52,674 nt of DNA, from positions 12,281-64,954 of the forward strand of contig NZ_KV797913.1 of assembly GCF_001809535.1 (NCBI RefSeq), written 5' to 3'. Positions 15,774 through 23,632 of the stretch are shown here, piece after piece. The notes under the pieces were generated by a model. The model saw nothing but the letters and a program-made list of their open reading frames with translations, was not told where the DNA came from and ran no database searches. Position 1 is the first letter of the stretch, and each line of letters opens with the position of its first letter. A program made the translations under genes and the position numbers. The stretch comes from Aerococcus sp. HMSC062A02 (GTDB lineage: Bacteria; Bacillota; Bacilli; Lactobacillales; Aerococcaceae).

Positions 15774-17204
15774 CTAGTTTTTACTTTCTGCTTCAGCTTT
15801 GTCTGCTGATTCAGCCAATTCAATTTCTTGGCCATCTTGGAGGCCTTCAGGATTCTTAATGATCTCGTCACCTGCCTTGATATTCTTGGTTACCACTTCT
15901 TGGCGGCCTTGCTTGGCAGTCGTGACTTCGACTTTTTTAACCTTGCCATCGCGGTAGACAAAGACATAAGACTTACCCTTGTCCTCTATAATGGCTTCTT
16001 TAGGGAGGACAAAGCCAGGTAATTTGAAGTGAACTTTAGTGCTAAAGCCTGGTTGGATCTTGTCTTTAGCTTTAACAGTGAACGGATATTGACTCTCGCC
16101 TCCTTGCCCAGCAGCCTGTGCAGCCTGACCGGCCATAGCAGCACCTGCATCTCCACCAAGACTTGGGGCTTCGCCAGGAGCTGCTGGCAAGTTTTCATAG
16201 CTAATGATTTCACCCGTTGTCTTTTGGCCACTAGCTGGAACAGTCAGGTCTACCTTGCGTCCATCCTTGAGCAAGTAGAAGTCATACTCGCCAACGGTCC
16301 CAGTCACAGAAATGTCGTCACTGATAATCCGCACCAGAGGCACAGTCGAATCTGTAATCCCCTTGGCGTCATAGATGACCTTACCGCTCGTCCGCGCCTT
16401 GACCTGGTTATCAGTCTGGGCTTGGGCCCGGTTGAGCTGGATCTCCAAGTCTTCAATCTGTTGGTTGAGCTGGCGAACTTGTTCATCCACACCAGCTTGA
16501 CCACCAGCCGCCGGAAGATCTCCCATGCCACCTGCTTGGCCTCCTGTTTCTAGACCAGATGGCACTGTTTCTCCCGCTTCAGGCCCTGCTTGACCCGCTA
16601 GTCCCGGACTCGCTACAGCCTGGTCACTACCTGCACCTGGGATAGCTGCTTGGCCAGCTTGACCACTAACAGCTGGTGGACAATTCGGGTCACTTGCAGC
16701 TGGCGCTTGTCCCTCACTGACGCCAGCACCTGATAAGTTCACGGGTGTCGCAACATAGGCTCCAAGGCCCGAAACTAAGGGACTAGCTACGAGGGCTTGG
16801 TTGACACTGGCCACGGGACTGGCTGCCTGGTTCTGCAGGCGGTTGCGCTGGTCATAGAGGCGGTTAAGTTGACGCTTGGTATCGTCAATCTTATACTGGG
16901 CCTCAGCTTGTTGGTAGGAGAAAAGAACATCGCCTTTGTTAACCCGCTGGCCATCAGCAACATTCACAATACCCAAGTCTCCTTTTTCACGGCTATAGTA
17001 ATAGGCATCGTCGGTCTTCAACTTCGCCTTCCCATCAACTGTCACCGGTTCCTGTTCCGTTACCTTAACCGTTTCATAGCTCGTATCGCTTCCTTCCTCA
17101 CCGAAGTTAGCCGCATAAAAGACATTATAAGCAAGCACACCGAGGACTAAGACCGCAGCTAAGCCGCCAGCTAGTCCCCACCAAAGTTTTTTTGAATGGA
17201 TCAT
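15774..17204 (-). CDS. Membrane-fusion (HlyD/MacA-like) adaptor with Gly/Ala/Gln-rich insert
   Basis: This is the 476-aa extracytoplasmic adaptor of the MacAB-like exporter. One N-terminal TM anchor (about residues 8-30) is followed by a lipoyl/barrel-type region (50-100, NVADGQRVNKGDVLF). Coiled-coil helices lie at about 101-126 and 241-268, then come barrel and C-terminal domains. The odd part is residues 127-240, between the two helices: a low-complexity stretch rich in G, A, Q, P and S with a single Cys (SDPNCPPA). A second GA/Q-rich patch sits near 350-380. In Gram-negative MacA this hairpin tip touches TolC; no outer membrane exists here. First gene of the operon. Confidence 0.88.
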   Translation of the reverse strand: MIHSKKLWWGLAGGLAAVLVLGVLAYNVFYAANFGEEGSDTSYETVKVTEQEPVTVDGKAKLKTDDAYYYSREKGDLGIVNVADGQRVNKGDVLFSYQQAEAQYKIDDTKRQLNRLYDQRNRLQNQAASPVASVNQALVASPLVSGLGAYVATPVNLSGAGVSEGQAPAASDPNCPPAVSGQAGQAAIPGAGSDQAVASPGLAGQAGPEAGETVPSGLETGGQAGGMGDLPAAGGQAGVDEQVRQLNQQIEDLEIQLNRAQAQTDNQVKARTSGKVIYDAKGITDSTVPLVRIISDDISVTGTVGEYDFYLLKDGRKVDLTVPASGQKTTGEIISYENLPAAPGEAPSLGGDAGAAMAGQAAQAAGQGGESQYPFTVKAKDKIQPGFSTKVHFKLPGFVLPKEAIIEDKGKSYVFVYRDGKVKKVEVTTAKQGRQEVVTKNIKAGDEIIKNPEGLQDGQEIELAESADKAEAESKN

Positions 17205-17314
17205 GTTTTCCCCTCATCTTCTTAATTATTTTTCTTTTTTTATTCTACCATATTAAGGGCTTAAGCTTTACCAAATTTTGCTAAAGGCACGAAAATCCCC
17301 TTGAAGCAAAAGAA

Positions 17315-17343
17315 TTGCATTTTCAGACAGGAGCCAGTATATT
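17315..17343 (+). promoter_or_regulatory. Promoter of the DUF896 gene
   Basis: TTGCAT (17315-17320), 17 bp, TATATT (17338-17343), 30 nt before the start codon. No LexA-type CGAAC-N4-GTTCG box was seen. Confidence 0.65.
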
Positions 17344-17373
17344 GGAAGAAAGTCTACACAAGGAGGTTTAAGC

Positions 17374-17625
17374 ATGGACGAATTACTACCACGTATCAAC
17401 GAATTAGCCAAAAAGAAAAAAGAAGGCACGCTTACCAAAGAAGAAGCAGCCGAACAAGAAAAATTACGGAGCCAATACCTCAAGCAATTCCGGGAAAATT
17501 TCCGGTCTGTCCTCATGAACACCAAGGTGGTCGATCCTGAAGGGACCGATGTCACCCCACAAAAACTAAAAGACGCCCAAGCCAAACGCCGGGGCGAGCA
17601 AAACGATCAATCAGGATCCAAATAA
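17374..17625 (+). CDS. DUF896 / UPF0291 family small protein (YnzC-like)
   Basis: This is an 83-aa, highly charged helical protein. It has the family opening LLPRINELAKKKKEGTLT, a helix-turn-helix-shaped two-helix hairpin (residues 1-45) and the motif VDPEGTDVTP near 60-69, where the Bacillus family has KVIDPEGNDVTP. AAGGAGG lies 7 nt before the ATG. YnzC-type proteins are small cytosolic proteins of unknown biochemical role, SOS-associated in Bacillus. No SOS box is visible here. It appears monocistronic. Confidence 0.92.
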   Translation: MDELLPRINELAKKKKEGTLTKEEAAEQEKLRSQYLKQFRENFRSVLMNTKVVDPEGTDVTPQKLKDAQAKRRGEQNDQSGSK

Positions 17626-17678
17626 AAGTTTGCTAGAAACTAGGACAAGTTAGCAGAAATAAGTCTTTTCACTAGAAG

Positions 17679-17777
17679 AGAGTGTGACAAAAGTCGATCA
17701 GGCCTGACTTTTGGAGCAGTTTTTTGAAAAATGTTTGCTATTTAAAAGGAGGCCGGAACTTTTGTCCCAGCCTCCTT
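17679..17777. repeat. Second repeat type with a minus-strand terminator hairpin
   Basis: AGAGTGTGACAAAAGTC leads into GATCAGGCCTGACTTTTGG, which pairs CAAAAGTC with GACTTTTG. Then comes an A/T-rich run and AAGGAGGCCGG / CCCAGCCTCCTT. The T-run after the last hairpin is on the minus strand. The same composite is split at 1549-1840. The terminator points against both flanking genes, which argues it came with the repeat. Confidence 0.65.
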
Positions 17778-17962
17778 CATGACTTGTATATATTTTTATC
17801 TAAAGTCGGGATTTAATCTCGGCTTTTTTAATAATAAAAAACATCTTTGCCAAAGCTGGCAAAGATGAAAAAGGAAAAAACAAAAATGAAAGGATGATGC
17901 AATCTTTCGACTGCTCAATAAAAATTATAGCACAAGCCGTTCCAAAATGAAAGGGCTTTTTT

Positions 17963-17976
17963 AAAAGCGCTTTCTA
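17963..17976. promoter_or_regulatory. cre-like box (CcpA or LacI-family operator)
   Basis: AAAAGCGCTTTCTA has the AAAGCGCTTT core of catabolite-responsive elements. It lies far upstream of the first sugar transporter. Confidence 0.45.
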
Positions 17977-18224
17977 TTTTATTTTCCCTGTCTCCTCCCC
18001 TCATAAAAGACAATAATGTTCTCATTTGATGATAATTTTATAAGCTAGCTGACCCGAAAAGATAGCGATATGCCCCTCTTTTCCTCTTTCCTTGCAAGAA
18101 AACTGAACGGGAAATGTTTTTTCCATATTTTTTTACCTAAAAGGGCTTTCATTTACTTAGTAAATTTTATATAATACTCTTACTGGCAATTAGCTAGTTC
18201 TATTTATTGATTTTTATCTATTAA

Positions 18225-18240
18225 TGATAGCGCTTAAGCA
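18225..18240. promoter_or_regulatory. cre-like box in the leader of the first GPH transporter
   Basis: TGATAGCGCTTAAGCA keeps the AGCGCT core and fits the cre consensus at about 11 of 14 positions. It lies downstream of the TATAAT at 18170-18175, where bound CcpA would block elongation. Confidence 0.35.
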
Positions 18241-18348
18241 ACTGAGAAGGAGGCAGTTTTTACTTAGGAAAATATTATTATTCTTATGCACTTGCCATTA
18301 TTTATTCTCTAAGTGTATAAACTTGTTATGAAGAAAGGAATTATAAAA

Positions 18349-19725
18349 ATGAATACAAATGCTAAACCATTTGGCATGCGTGATAAGCTGGGGTACATGT
18401 TCGGGGACTTAGCCAACGACATGACCTTTATCTTACAAAGTATGTTCCTGATGGTCTTTTATACGGAAGTTTGGGGAATTAACCCAACAACAGTCGGGAA
18501 CTTATTCCTAGCCGCTCGCTTCGTTGATGCCATCACAGATGTGACCATGGGACGGATTGTTGACGTCTCCAAGCCAACCAGCGAAGGGAAGTTCAAACCC
18601 TGGATTCGCCGGATTGCTATTCCTGTAACCCTAGCCAGCTTTATGATGTACCAAACAGGACTCCAAGACATGTCCATGACCTTCAAGATTGTTTATATGT
18701 ACATCACTTACCTACTTTGGGGATCTTTCACTTATACGGCCATTAACATTCCTTATGGCTCTATGGCATCTGCCATTACATCTGATCCCGACCACCGGGC
18801 TAGCCTGTCTACCTTCCGGACCATTGGCGCAACCATTGCCCAATTAGCTATCGGTGCAATTGTGCCCCTCATGATTTACGAAAACAACATCGTTAAGACA
18901 GACGCTACCTTCACCATCCTAGCTGGGGTGTTCTCAGTATTGGGACTTATCTTCTACTTCTTCTGCTACCGCATGACAACTGAGCGGGTAGAGATTCCTT
19001 CCGATCCTGATAGCTCACTAATGGGAACCTTACGTACATTCGGTAAGGTACTGAAGAGCCGTTCACTCTGGGGCATTATCTTTGCCGCCCTCTTCCTCAT
19101 CTTTGCCCAATTAGGCATCGGCCAAATGAACAACTACCTCTTTGCCAATTACTTTGAAAATGCTGACATGTTAGCTACAGTTAACGTGATCTATCCATTA
19201 TCCATCTTGCTCTTAGGTGCACCGATTGCGCCAGCTCTTGCTAAAGCCTTAGGGAAACGCGAAGTTGGTATTCTCGGCGTTTCAATCGGTTCCGCCGCCT
19301 TCGCTGTTCTTTATTTCATGCACACTGAAAGTATGTGGACCTATATCGTGATTTCAACTATTGGTTACCTAGGCTTTGGTATCTTCAATGCCATTATCTG
19401 GGCCATTATCACTGACGTTATCGATGATATCGAAGTCCAAACCCGCACCCGGGACGACGGTACGGTTTACGCCTTCTATTCCTTCGCCCGTAAGATTGGT
19501 CAAGCTTTTGCCGGTGCCAGCGCAGGTTGGATTTTAGGCTTTATCGGTTACCAATCAGGAGCAGAAGTTCAAACAGCGGAAGTTATTGATAAACTATATA
19601 GCGCCGCAACCTCTATTCCTGCGATTGCCTTCTTGTTATCTGCTCTATCCTTATTAATCATTTACCCATTAAGCAAGAAACGCGTAGAAAACAACTCAGC
19701 AATCCTAGCTGAACGCCGCGGTTAA
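18349..19725 (+). CDS. GPH-family sugar:cation symporter (MFS), copy 1
   Basis: This 458-aa integral membrane transporter belongs to the glycoside-pentoside-hexuronide family (MelB/UidB/XynP relatives). It is predicted to have 12 TM helices. Family marks are DKLGYMFGDLANDM (N-terminal helix 1 region), GRIVDVSKPTSEGKFKPWI (loop 2-3) and RTRDDGTVYAFYSFARKIGQA after helix 10. The ATG at 18349 is used because GAAAGGA precedes it and the sequence then aligns with copy 2; the extra 12 upstream codons lack a site. It is a tandem paralogue of the next gene. cre-like boxes suggest glucose repression. No glycosidase lies next to it. Confidence 0.92.
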   Translation: MNTNAKPFGMRDKLGYMFGDLANDMTFILQSMFLMVFYTEVWGINPTTVGNLFLAARFVDAITDVTMGRIVDVSKPTSEGKFKPWIRRIAIPVTLASFMMYQTGLQDMSMTFKIVYMYITYLLWGSFTYTAINIPYGSMASAITSDPDHRASLSTFRTIGATIAQLAIGAIVPLMIYENNIVKTDATFTILAGVFSVLGLIFYFFCYRMTTERVEIPSDPDSSLMGTLRTFGKVLKSRSLWGIIFAALFLIFAQLGIGQMNNYLFANYFENADMLATVNVIYPLSILLLGAPIAPALAKALGKREVGILGVSIGSAAFAVLYFMHTESMWTYIVISTIGYLGFGIFNAIIWAIITDVIDDIEVQTRTRDDGTVYAFYSFARKIGQAFAGASAGWILGFIGYQSGAEVQTAEVIDKLYSAATSIPAIAFLLSALSLLIIYPLSKKRVENNSAILAERRG

Positions 19726-19761
19726 AACTCCTTAGTTAAATAAGCAGCTATTCAATAGATA

Positions 19762-19792
19762 AGAGCACCTTCATTATGGAGGTGCTTTTTTA
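19762..19792 (+). terminator. Terminator of GPH transporter 1
   Basis: AGCACCT (19764-19770) pairs with AGGTGCT (19780-19786) and is followed by TTTTTTATT. Confidence 0.85.
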
Positions 19793-19796
19793 TTCC

Positions 19797-19846
19797 AGGG
19801 TGTGAGGGCGCGCGGGTAGAAGTGAACCTCTGGAGCAAAAGATGCA
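19797..19846 (+). repeat. Half copy E7 of the hairpin element
   Basis: It begins AGGGTGTGAGGGCGCGCGGG and continues to CCTCTGGAGCAAAAGATGC, as in E9-E11. It then breaks off without the CCCGACTA end. It lies 5 bp after a terminator. Confidence 0.65.
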
Positions 19847-20150
19847 AGTTCTAGCCCTGGTCAATAGCTTATATTTTGTAAGCGCTAATCCTCCCCTCCT
19901 CGATCAATGGTGCCGTTTCCAAACAATTCGAACAATATTGTATATCGATTGATTTTTCACAAATATATTTTGTAAGCCTTACCATAACTGTCTTTTTAGC
20001 ATTAAATAAATGTGAAACAACTCTTTAAATTGCATCTTATACCCTGACAATTCTCAGAATTTGTTGCCAATTTCACATGTTTGATCAAAATCCCTTTTCA
20101 AAGCTATTATTTTCTCTTATAATGACAAATGCTTTAATTTTATTTTTGTT
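19847..20150. other. AT-rich intergenic region with cre-like box and promoter of GPH transporter 2
   Basis: TGTAAGCGCTAATC at 19877-19890 matches the cre consensus in all but one or two positions. TATAAT at 20119-20124 is the likely -10 of the next gene, with a weak TTTCAA -35. Nothing else is recognisable. Confidence 0.5.
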
Positions 20151-20167
20151 TTAAAGGAGGAATTATT

Positions 20168-21547
20168 GTGGCAGAAAGAACAGCCACCAAGCCGTTCGGA
20201 ATGTCCGACAAACTGGGCTACATGTTTGGGGACTTCGGGAACGACTTTACATTTATTCTTTCATCAATGTTCTTGATGAAATTCTACACTGACGTTATGG
20301 GGGTATCCAGTGGGATCGTCGGCGGGATTATGGCCGGTGCCCGGATTGTGGACGCCTTCACAGATATGACCATGGGACAGATTGTTGACCGGACGAAACC
20401 GACTCCAGTAGGTAAATTCTTACCTTGGATCCGCCGCATGGCTGGGCCCGTTGCTCTAGCTTCCTTCCTTATGTATGCGAGCTGGTTCCAGGATATGCCT
20501 ATGTGGTTTAAGATCGGATGGATGATCTTCACATACATCTTATGGGGATCTGTCTTCTATACTTCCATCAATATTCCTTTTGGTTCGATGGCTTCAGCCA
20601 TTTCCGCAGATCCTAAGCACCGGGCTGAACTATCCACCTGGCGAACCATTGGCGCTACCCTAGCCCAAACCTTCATCGGGGTTGTCCTCCCACTCGTGGT
20701 TTACTACAACGATCCTAGTGGCGCCCAAGTACTTTCAGGGACCCGGATGGCAATTGCTGCAGCTGTGTGTTCAATTCTGGCAGTCATCTGCTATGCTCTC
20801 TGCTACAAGCTGACAACTGAACGGGTGAAAATCGAACAGAAAACCGAGCGTTTCGACTTCATTGATATGGTCCATCAACTGGCCTCTAACAAGGCTTTGA
20901 TTGGTATTGTCATTTCTTCCATCTGCCTACTGCTCACCCAATTAACCTTAAGCGCCATGCTTCCATACGTCTTCCCTAACTATTTCGGGAATACCCAAGC
21001 CCAAGCCGCCGCAACCTTTGTTGGTTCAGCAGCAACCCTGATCTTATCCACCTTTGTGGTCCAACTCTCCAGCAAATTAGGCCGTAAAGAATTGGGCATC
21101 TACGCTGCTCTCTTTACCGCTGCGGTATTGCTTCTGGCCTTTTTCTTACAAATTTCAAATGCCTGGGTCTTTGTTGTCTTCTATGGTTTAGCCTATTCTG
21201 GGATCGGCTGCTTCATGCTGATTACCTGGGCCATGATCACTGATGTTATCGACCAAACCGAAGTGGAAACCCATGAACGGTCAGACGGTATGATCTACTC
21301 CGTTTATTCCTTCGCCCGTAAGATGGGTCAAGCTGCCTCATCTGGTCTCGCCGGTTGGTTACTGACCCTCGTCGGCTATTCTGCAGCCACAGCCTTCGAG
21401 CCTGAGGTTACCCAGGGCATCTACAACATCACCTGCCTAGCCCCAGCTATTGGTGCGATTTTACTCGCCCTTTCTCTCTACTTCCTCTATCCATTGAATA
21501 AGAAGCGTGTCGAAGAGAATGCTGCAATCTTAGCCAACCGCCGCTAA
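20168..21547 (+). CDS. GPH-family sugar:cation symporter (MFS), copy 2
   Basis: This 459-aa paralogue of the preceding transporter shares long stretches (KPFGMSDKLGYMFGD, PFGSMASAISADPKHRAELS, the C-terminal PLNKKRVEENAAILANRR). It is predicted to have 12 TM helices, with the GPH motif RSDGMIYSVYSFARKMGQA. It starts with GTG at 20168 behind AAAGGAGG. Divergence in helices 7-10 suggests a different substrate from copy 1. It is closed by a strong terminator and has its own TATAAT promoter, so the two copies can be expressed separately. Probably imports a beta-glycoside, pentoside or hexuronide with a cation. Confidence 0.92.
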   Translation: MAERTATKPFGMSDKLGYMFGDFGNDFTFILSSMFLMKFYTDVMGVSSGIVGGIMAGARIVDAFTDMTMGQIVDRTKPTPVGKFLPWIRRMAGPVALASFLMYASWFQDMPMWFKIGWMIFTYILWGSVFYTSINIPFGSMASAISADPKHRAELSTWRTIGATLAQTFIGVVLPLVVYYNDPSGAQVLSGTRMAIAAAVCSILAVICYALCYKLTTERVKIEQKTERFDFIDMVHQLASNKALIGIVISSICLLLTQLTLSAMLPYVFPNYFGNTQAQAAATFVGSAATLILSTFVVQLSSKLGRKELGIYAALFTAAVLLLAFFLQISNAWVFVVFYGLAYSGIGCFMLITWAMITDVIDQTEVETHERSDGMIYSVYSFARKMGQAASSGLAGWLLTLVGYSAATAFEPEVTQGIYNITCLAPAIGAILLALSLYFLYPLNKKRVEENAAILANRR

Positions 21548-21562
21548 AATATCTGATAAGCA

Positions 21563-21594
21563 AAAACTGCGCCAGTCAGTGCGCAGTTTTTTTT
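21563..21594 (+). terminator. Terminator of GPH transporter 2
   Basis: AAAACTGCGC (21563-21572) pairs with GCGCAGTTTT (21581-21590), with an eight-T run. Confidence 0.9.
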
Positions 21595-21777
21595 GCTTAT
21601 TATGATACATATTTTGTACTTTTTAAGAAACAAAATTTGTTCTATTTTTTGATACAGCTTGATTTTATCCCCTTTTAGCTGGGTCACTACTATCGATTGT
21701 TCCTTTTAAGCTTGAAGGGACCTGTGAAAGGGCTTAAACTAGAGACAATAAATCTACAGACAGAAAGGTCGATTGTG

Positions 21778-22656
21778 ATGAAAAGAAACAAGGCTTTGGT
21801 CTTAGGCCTAGCCGTTCTGGCCCTCTTTTTAGGAGCGTGTGGCCAACAAGGGAAAACTGCTGAAAGTGAGCATAAGAAGGTCAGTTTAGCTGTCTCCAAC
21901 CAGCTCAGCCAGGAAGTCTGGCAGGATACAGCCCGACGACTCAAGGAGAAGGAGGGAATCGATTTAGAGGTCAAGCTCATTTCAGACTGGGTGCAACCTA
22001 ATATGGCTGTTGCCGAAAATGACATCGACCTCAATGTCTTCCAATACATCCCCTTCCTCGCCGAATTCAACCAATCCCATAATACTGACCTAGTCCCCAT
22101 TGGTTATTCTTATATCCCACCGATCGGCATCTACACTGCCAATCCCGACATCCAGTCAGTTGAAGACGTGCCTCAAAACGCTAAATTCACCATCCCAGAT
22201 GACCCTGTCAACTTAGACCACAGCCTCCAGGAAATCGAGCGTGCCGGCTTAATTAAGCTTAAAGATAGTCAAGGGCAAAAGACCCTGGATGACATTGCCG
22301 AAAACCCTAAGAATATTCAATTTATCCTGATGAAGGGAGACGGGATCGCCCGCAGCCTGGAAGATGCTGATCTAATGATTACAGGGGCTTCCATCGCTCA
22401 AGATGCCGGTATCAGCCAGGACCAAGCTATCTATGTGGAAGATCCTAAAAACACGCCTAATATCTACAAGGTCTGCATTGTCGCCCAACGCGACCGGGCC
22501 GATGACCCCATCCTAGAAAAGGTTGTTAATGAATTCCAAAGCCAAGACACGGCAGACTTCATCAAAACTGTTTCCAATGGCACCTATGTCCCCGCCTGGT
22601 CAGACCATGACCAAGCCAGCAAGGACTACGATGCCTTTGTCCAAAGCAAAAAATAA
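21778..22656 (+). CDS. MetQ/NlpA-family substrate-binding lipoprotein
   Basis: This 292-aa solute-binding lipoprotein is of the NlpA/MetQ type (methionine or related amino acid ABC importers). The signal peptide ends in lipobox LGAC with Cys21 as the lipid site. Family motifs include VEVKLISDW-like strands, NDIDLNVFQYIPFL (the MetQ motif DxNxFQH/Y, near 77-90) and IGIYTANPDIQSVEDVP. The ATG at 21778 follows AGAAAGG; 27 upstream in-frame codons do not resemble a signal. No metN or metI gene is adjacent, so it must pair with transporter subunits encoded elsewhere. No S-box or T-box was recognised in the 230-nt leader. A terminator follows at 22709. Confidence 0.9.
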   Translation: MKRNKALVLGLAVLALFLGACGQQGKTAESEHKKVSLAVSNQLSQEVWQDTARRLKEKEGIDLEVKLISDWVQPNMAVAENDIDLNVFQYIPFLAEFNQSHNTDLVPIGYSYIPPIGIYTANPDIQSVEDVPQNAKFTIPDDPVNLDHSLQEIERAGLIKLKDSQGQKTLDDIAENPKNIQFILMKGDGIARSLEDADLMITGASIAQDAGISQDQAIYVEDPKNTPNIYKVCIVAQRDRADDPILEKVVNEFQSQDTADFIKTVSNGTYVPAWSDHDQASKDYDAFVQSKK

Positions 22657-22708
22657 GACATTCCTCAAGCCTGCGCAAACTTGCCTCGCGCAGCATCAAC
22701 CATAAAGA

Positions 22709-22740
22709 AAAGACACGCCTAGCCAGCGTGTCTTTCTTTA
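22709..22740. terminator. Bidirectional terminator between metQ-like gene and queT
   Basis: AAAGACACGC (22709-22718) and GCGTGTCTTT (22726-22735) flank a 7-nt loop. It serves the convergent genes on both sides. Confidence 0.8.
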
Positions 22741-22743
22741 TTT

Positions 22744-23250
22744 TTAATGGTTAAACATTTTAGCAAGATATAATCGTTTGTTGATCAAATAGATCAGAGG
22801 AGCGGTTAAAGCTAGGATAATCACTTCACTGACAAAGAGAGAAGCGTAGGTCGCCCAGAAAGGCAATTCAAAGGCCAAGTTCAGCTCAAAAGCGATAATA
22901 AAGATCATCATTGAAAAAATCAGAGTCGTTGCGGCGAGTTTCTGCTTATCTGTCTTCAGGTAACGATAGACCCAGTCGCACAGTAAGAAACTAAGCAAGG
23001 TATGGGCAGTCCCAAAGACAATATCATACCAACCCAGGCCCGTCATAAAGCCATAGAAATTTGACAAGAAAACGCCCAGAACGACACCCCACTTGTAGTT
23101 CTTATGGTAAACATTCAAGTGGTTGAGCCCTTCCGACACACGAAATTGGATCGGCCCATAAGCGAATTGCGGGGCCACAAAATACAAGGCGACATAAAGC
23201 GCAGCGATTAAGGCATTAACCACCAGGGCTTGATTGTGTTTACTTTGCAT
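22744..23250 (-). CDS. queT: Queuosine-precursor transporter QueT
   Basis: QueT is a small S-component-like membrane protein thought to import queuosine precursors (preQ1 or related) for tRNA modification. The 168-aa product has about five or six hydrophobic helices. It carries the family motif YGPIQFRVSEGLNHL (FRISEAL in relatives) near residues 27-41, then GVFLSNFYG and GWYDIVFGTAHTLL. The ATG at 23250 has GGGAGG 7 nt upstream. That same sequence is the tail of a preQ1-I riboswitch, which independently supports the function. It is monocistronic, with the promoter at 23306-23334. Confidence 0.93.
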   Translation of the reverse strand: MQSKHNQALVVNALIAALYVALYFVAPQFAYGPIQFRVSEGLNHLNVYHKNYKWGVVLGVFLSNFYGFMTGLGWYDIVFGTAHTLLSFLLCDWVYRYLKTDKQKLAATTLIFSMMIFIIAFELNLAFELPFWATYASLFVSEVIILALTAPLIYLINKRLYLAKMFNH

Positions 23251-23257
23251 AAAAATT

Positions 23258-23299
23258 CCTCCCATAGTTTTTTTATGTTGGCGGGTTTCGAACAACACA
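23258..23299 (-). promoter_or_regulatory. preQ1-I riboswitch controlling queT translation
   Basis: On the minus strand stem TGTTG (23293-23297) pairs with CAACA (23276-23280) around the loop TTCGAAACCCGC. The diagnostic A-rich tail ATAAAAAAACTATGGGAGG follows. This is the class I preQ1 aptamer layout (P1, C-rich loop, AAAAAACTA tail with the Shine-Dalgarno GGGAGG inside). Ligand binding should hide the ribosome-binding site and lower queT translation. The transcript is predicted to start at about 23299, so the aptamer is almost the entire leader. Confidence 0.87.
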
Positions 23300-23305
23300 G
23301 AACTT

Positions 23306-23334
23306 ATCATAGCGAAATTATGCCCCTTTGACAA
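23306..23334 (-). promoter_or_regulatory. queT promoter
   Basis: On the minus strand TTGTCA (23329-23334), 17 bp, TATGAT (23306-23311). Confidence 0.8.
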
Positions 23335-23339
23335 GACCA

Positions 23340-23455
23340 AGGGTGTGAGACTTGCTTAGATTTGAATGAATGGAGCTCAAACGGATAAGAGCGGCTTCAG
23401 CCGAACGTTCCGATTGGGGGAAGTCACTTCAAGTCTGCAACTGCGACCCCAACTA
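23340..23455 (+). repeat. Hairpin element E8 (degenerate full-length copy)
   Basis: AGGGTGTGAGACTTGC at the left, CGACCCCAACTA at the right. Interior landmarks GGAGC and the tip CGGC-TTCA-GCCG are kept, but the outer stem no longer pairs well. Unlike the other copies it is not next to a same-strand stop codon. It begins at the queT promoter. Confidence 0.65.
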
Positions 23456-23584
23456 CAAAGATCGTGGCTTGCTGACTGCTAACACCTAATAACAGTCTGC
23501 GTGTCTGGCTTACTAAACTTTATGCCACATTCAAGACTTCCGAATGAGCCTTGCAAGCTCGACTAACTAGTCTCACTTCACCAC

Positions 23585-23624
23585 AAAAAAACCAGAGCTG
23601 ATCAGAAGCCTTCTCTGGTTTTTA
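23585..23624. terminator. Terminator after the UPF0316 gene
   Basis: AAAACCAGAG (23588-23597) pairs with CTCTGGTTTT (23613-23622). T-runs are on both strands; it closes the minus-strand opuC operon. Confidence 0.85.
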
Positions 23625-23632
23625 TCATATGC

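Larger units (their letters stand above)
17778..18300. other. Long regulatory-looking intergenic stretch before the first GPH transporter
   Basis: There is no convincing gene. The stretch holds CATCTTTGCC-aaagct-GGCAAAGATG (about 17847-17872; T-run only on the minus strand), cre-like boxes near 17963 and 18225, and a TATAAT box at 18170-18175 with a poor -35. It is AT-rich and otherwise featureless. Confidence 0.5.

Noticed and set aside
17847-17872. Perfect 10-bp hairpin as terminator of the DUF896 gene
   Set aside because: The T-run lies only on the minus strand, while the gene is on plus; kept only as a note in the intergenic entry.
21600-21777. S-box, T-box or other methionine riboswitch before the MetQ-like gene
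   Set aside because: No conserved core, anti-terminator or GGTGG-type T-box sequence found in the leader.
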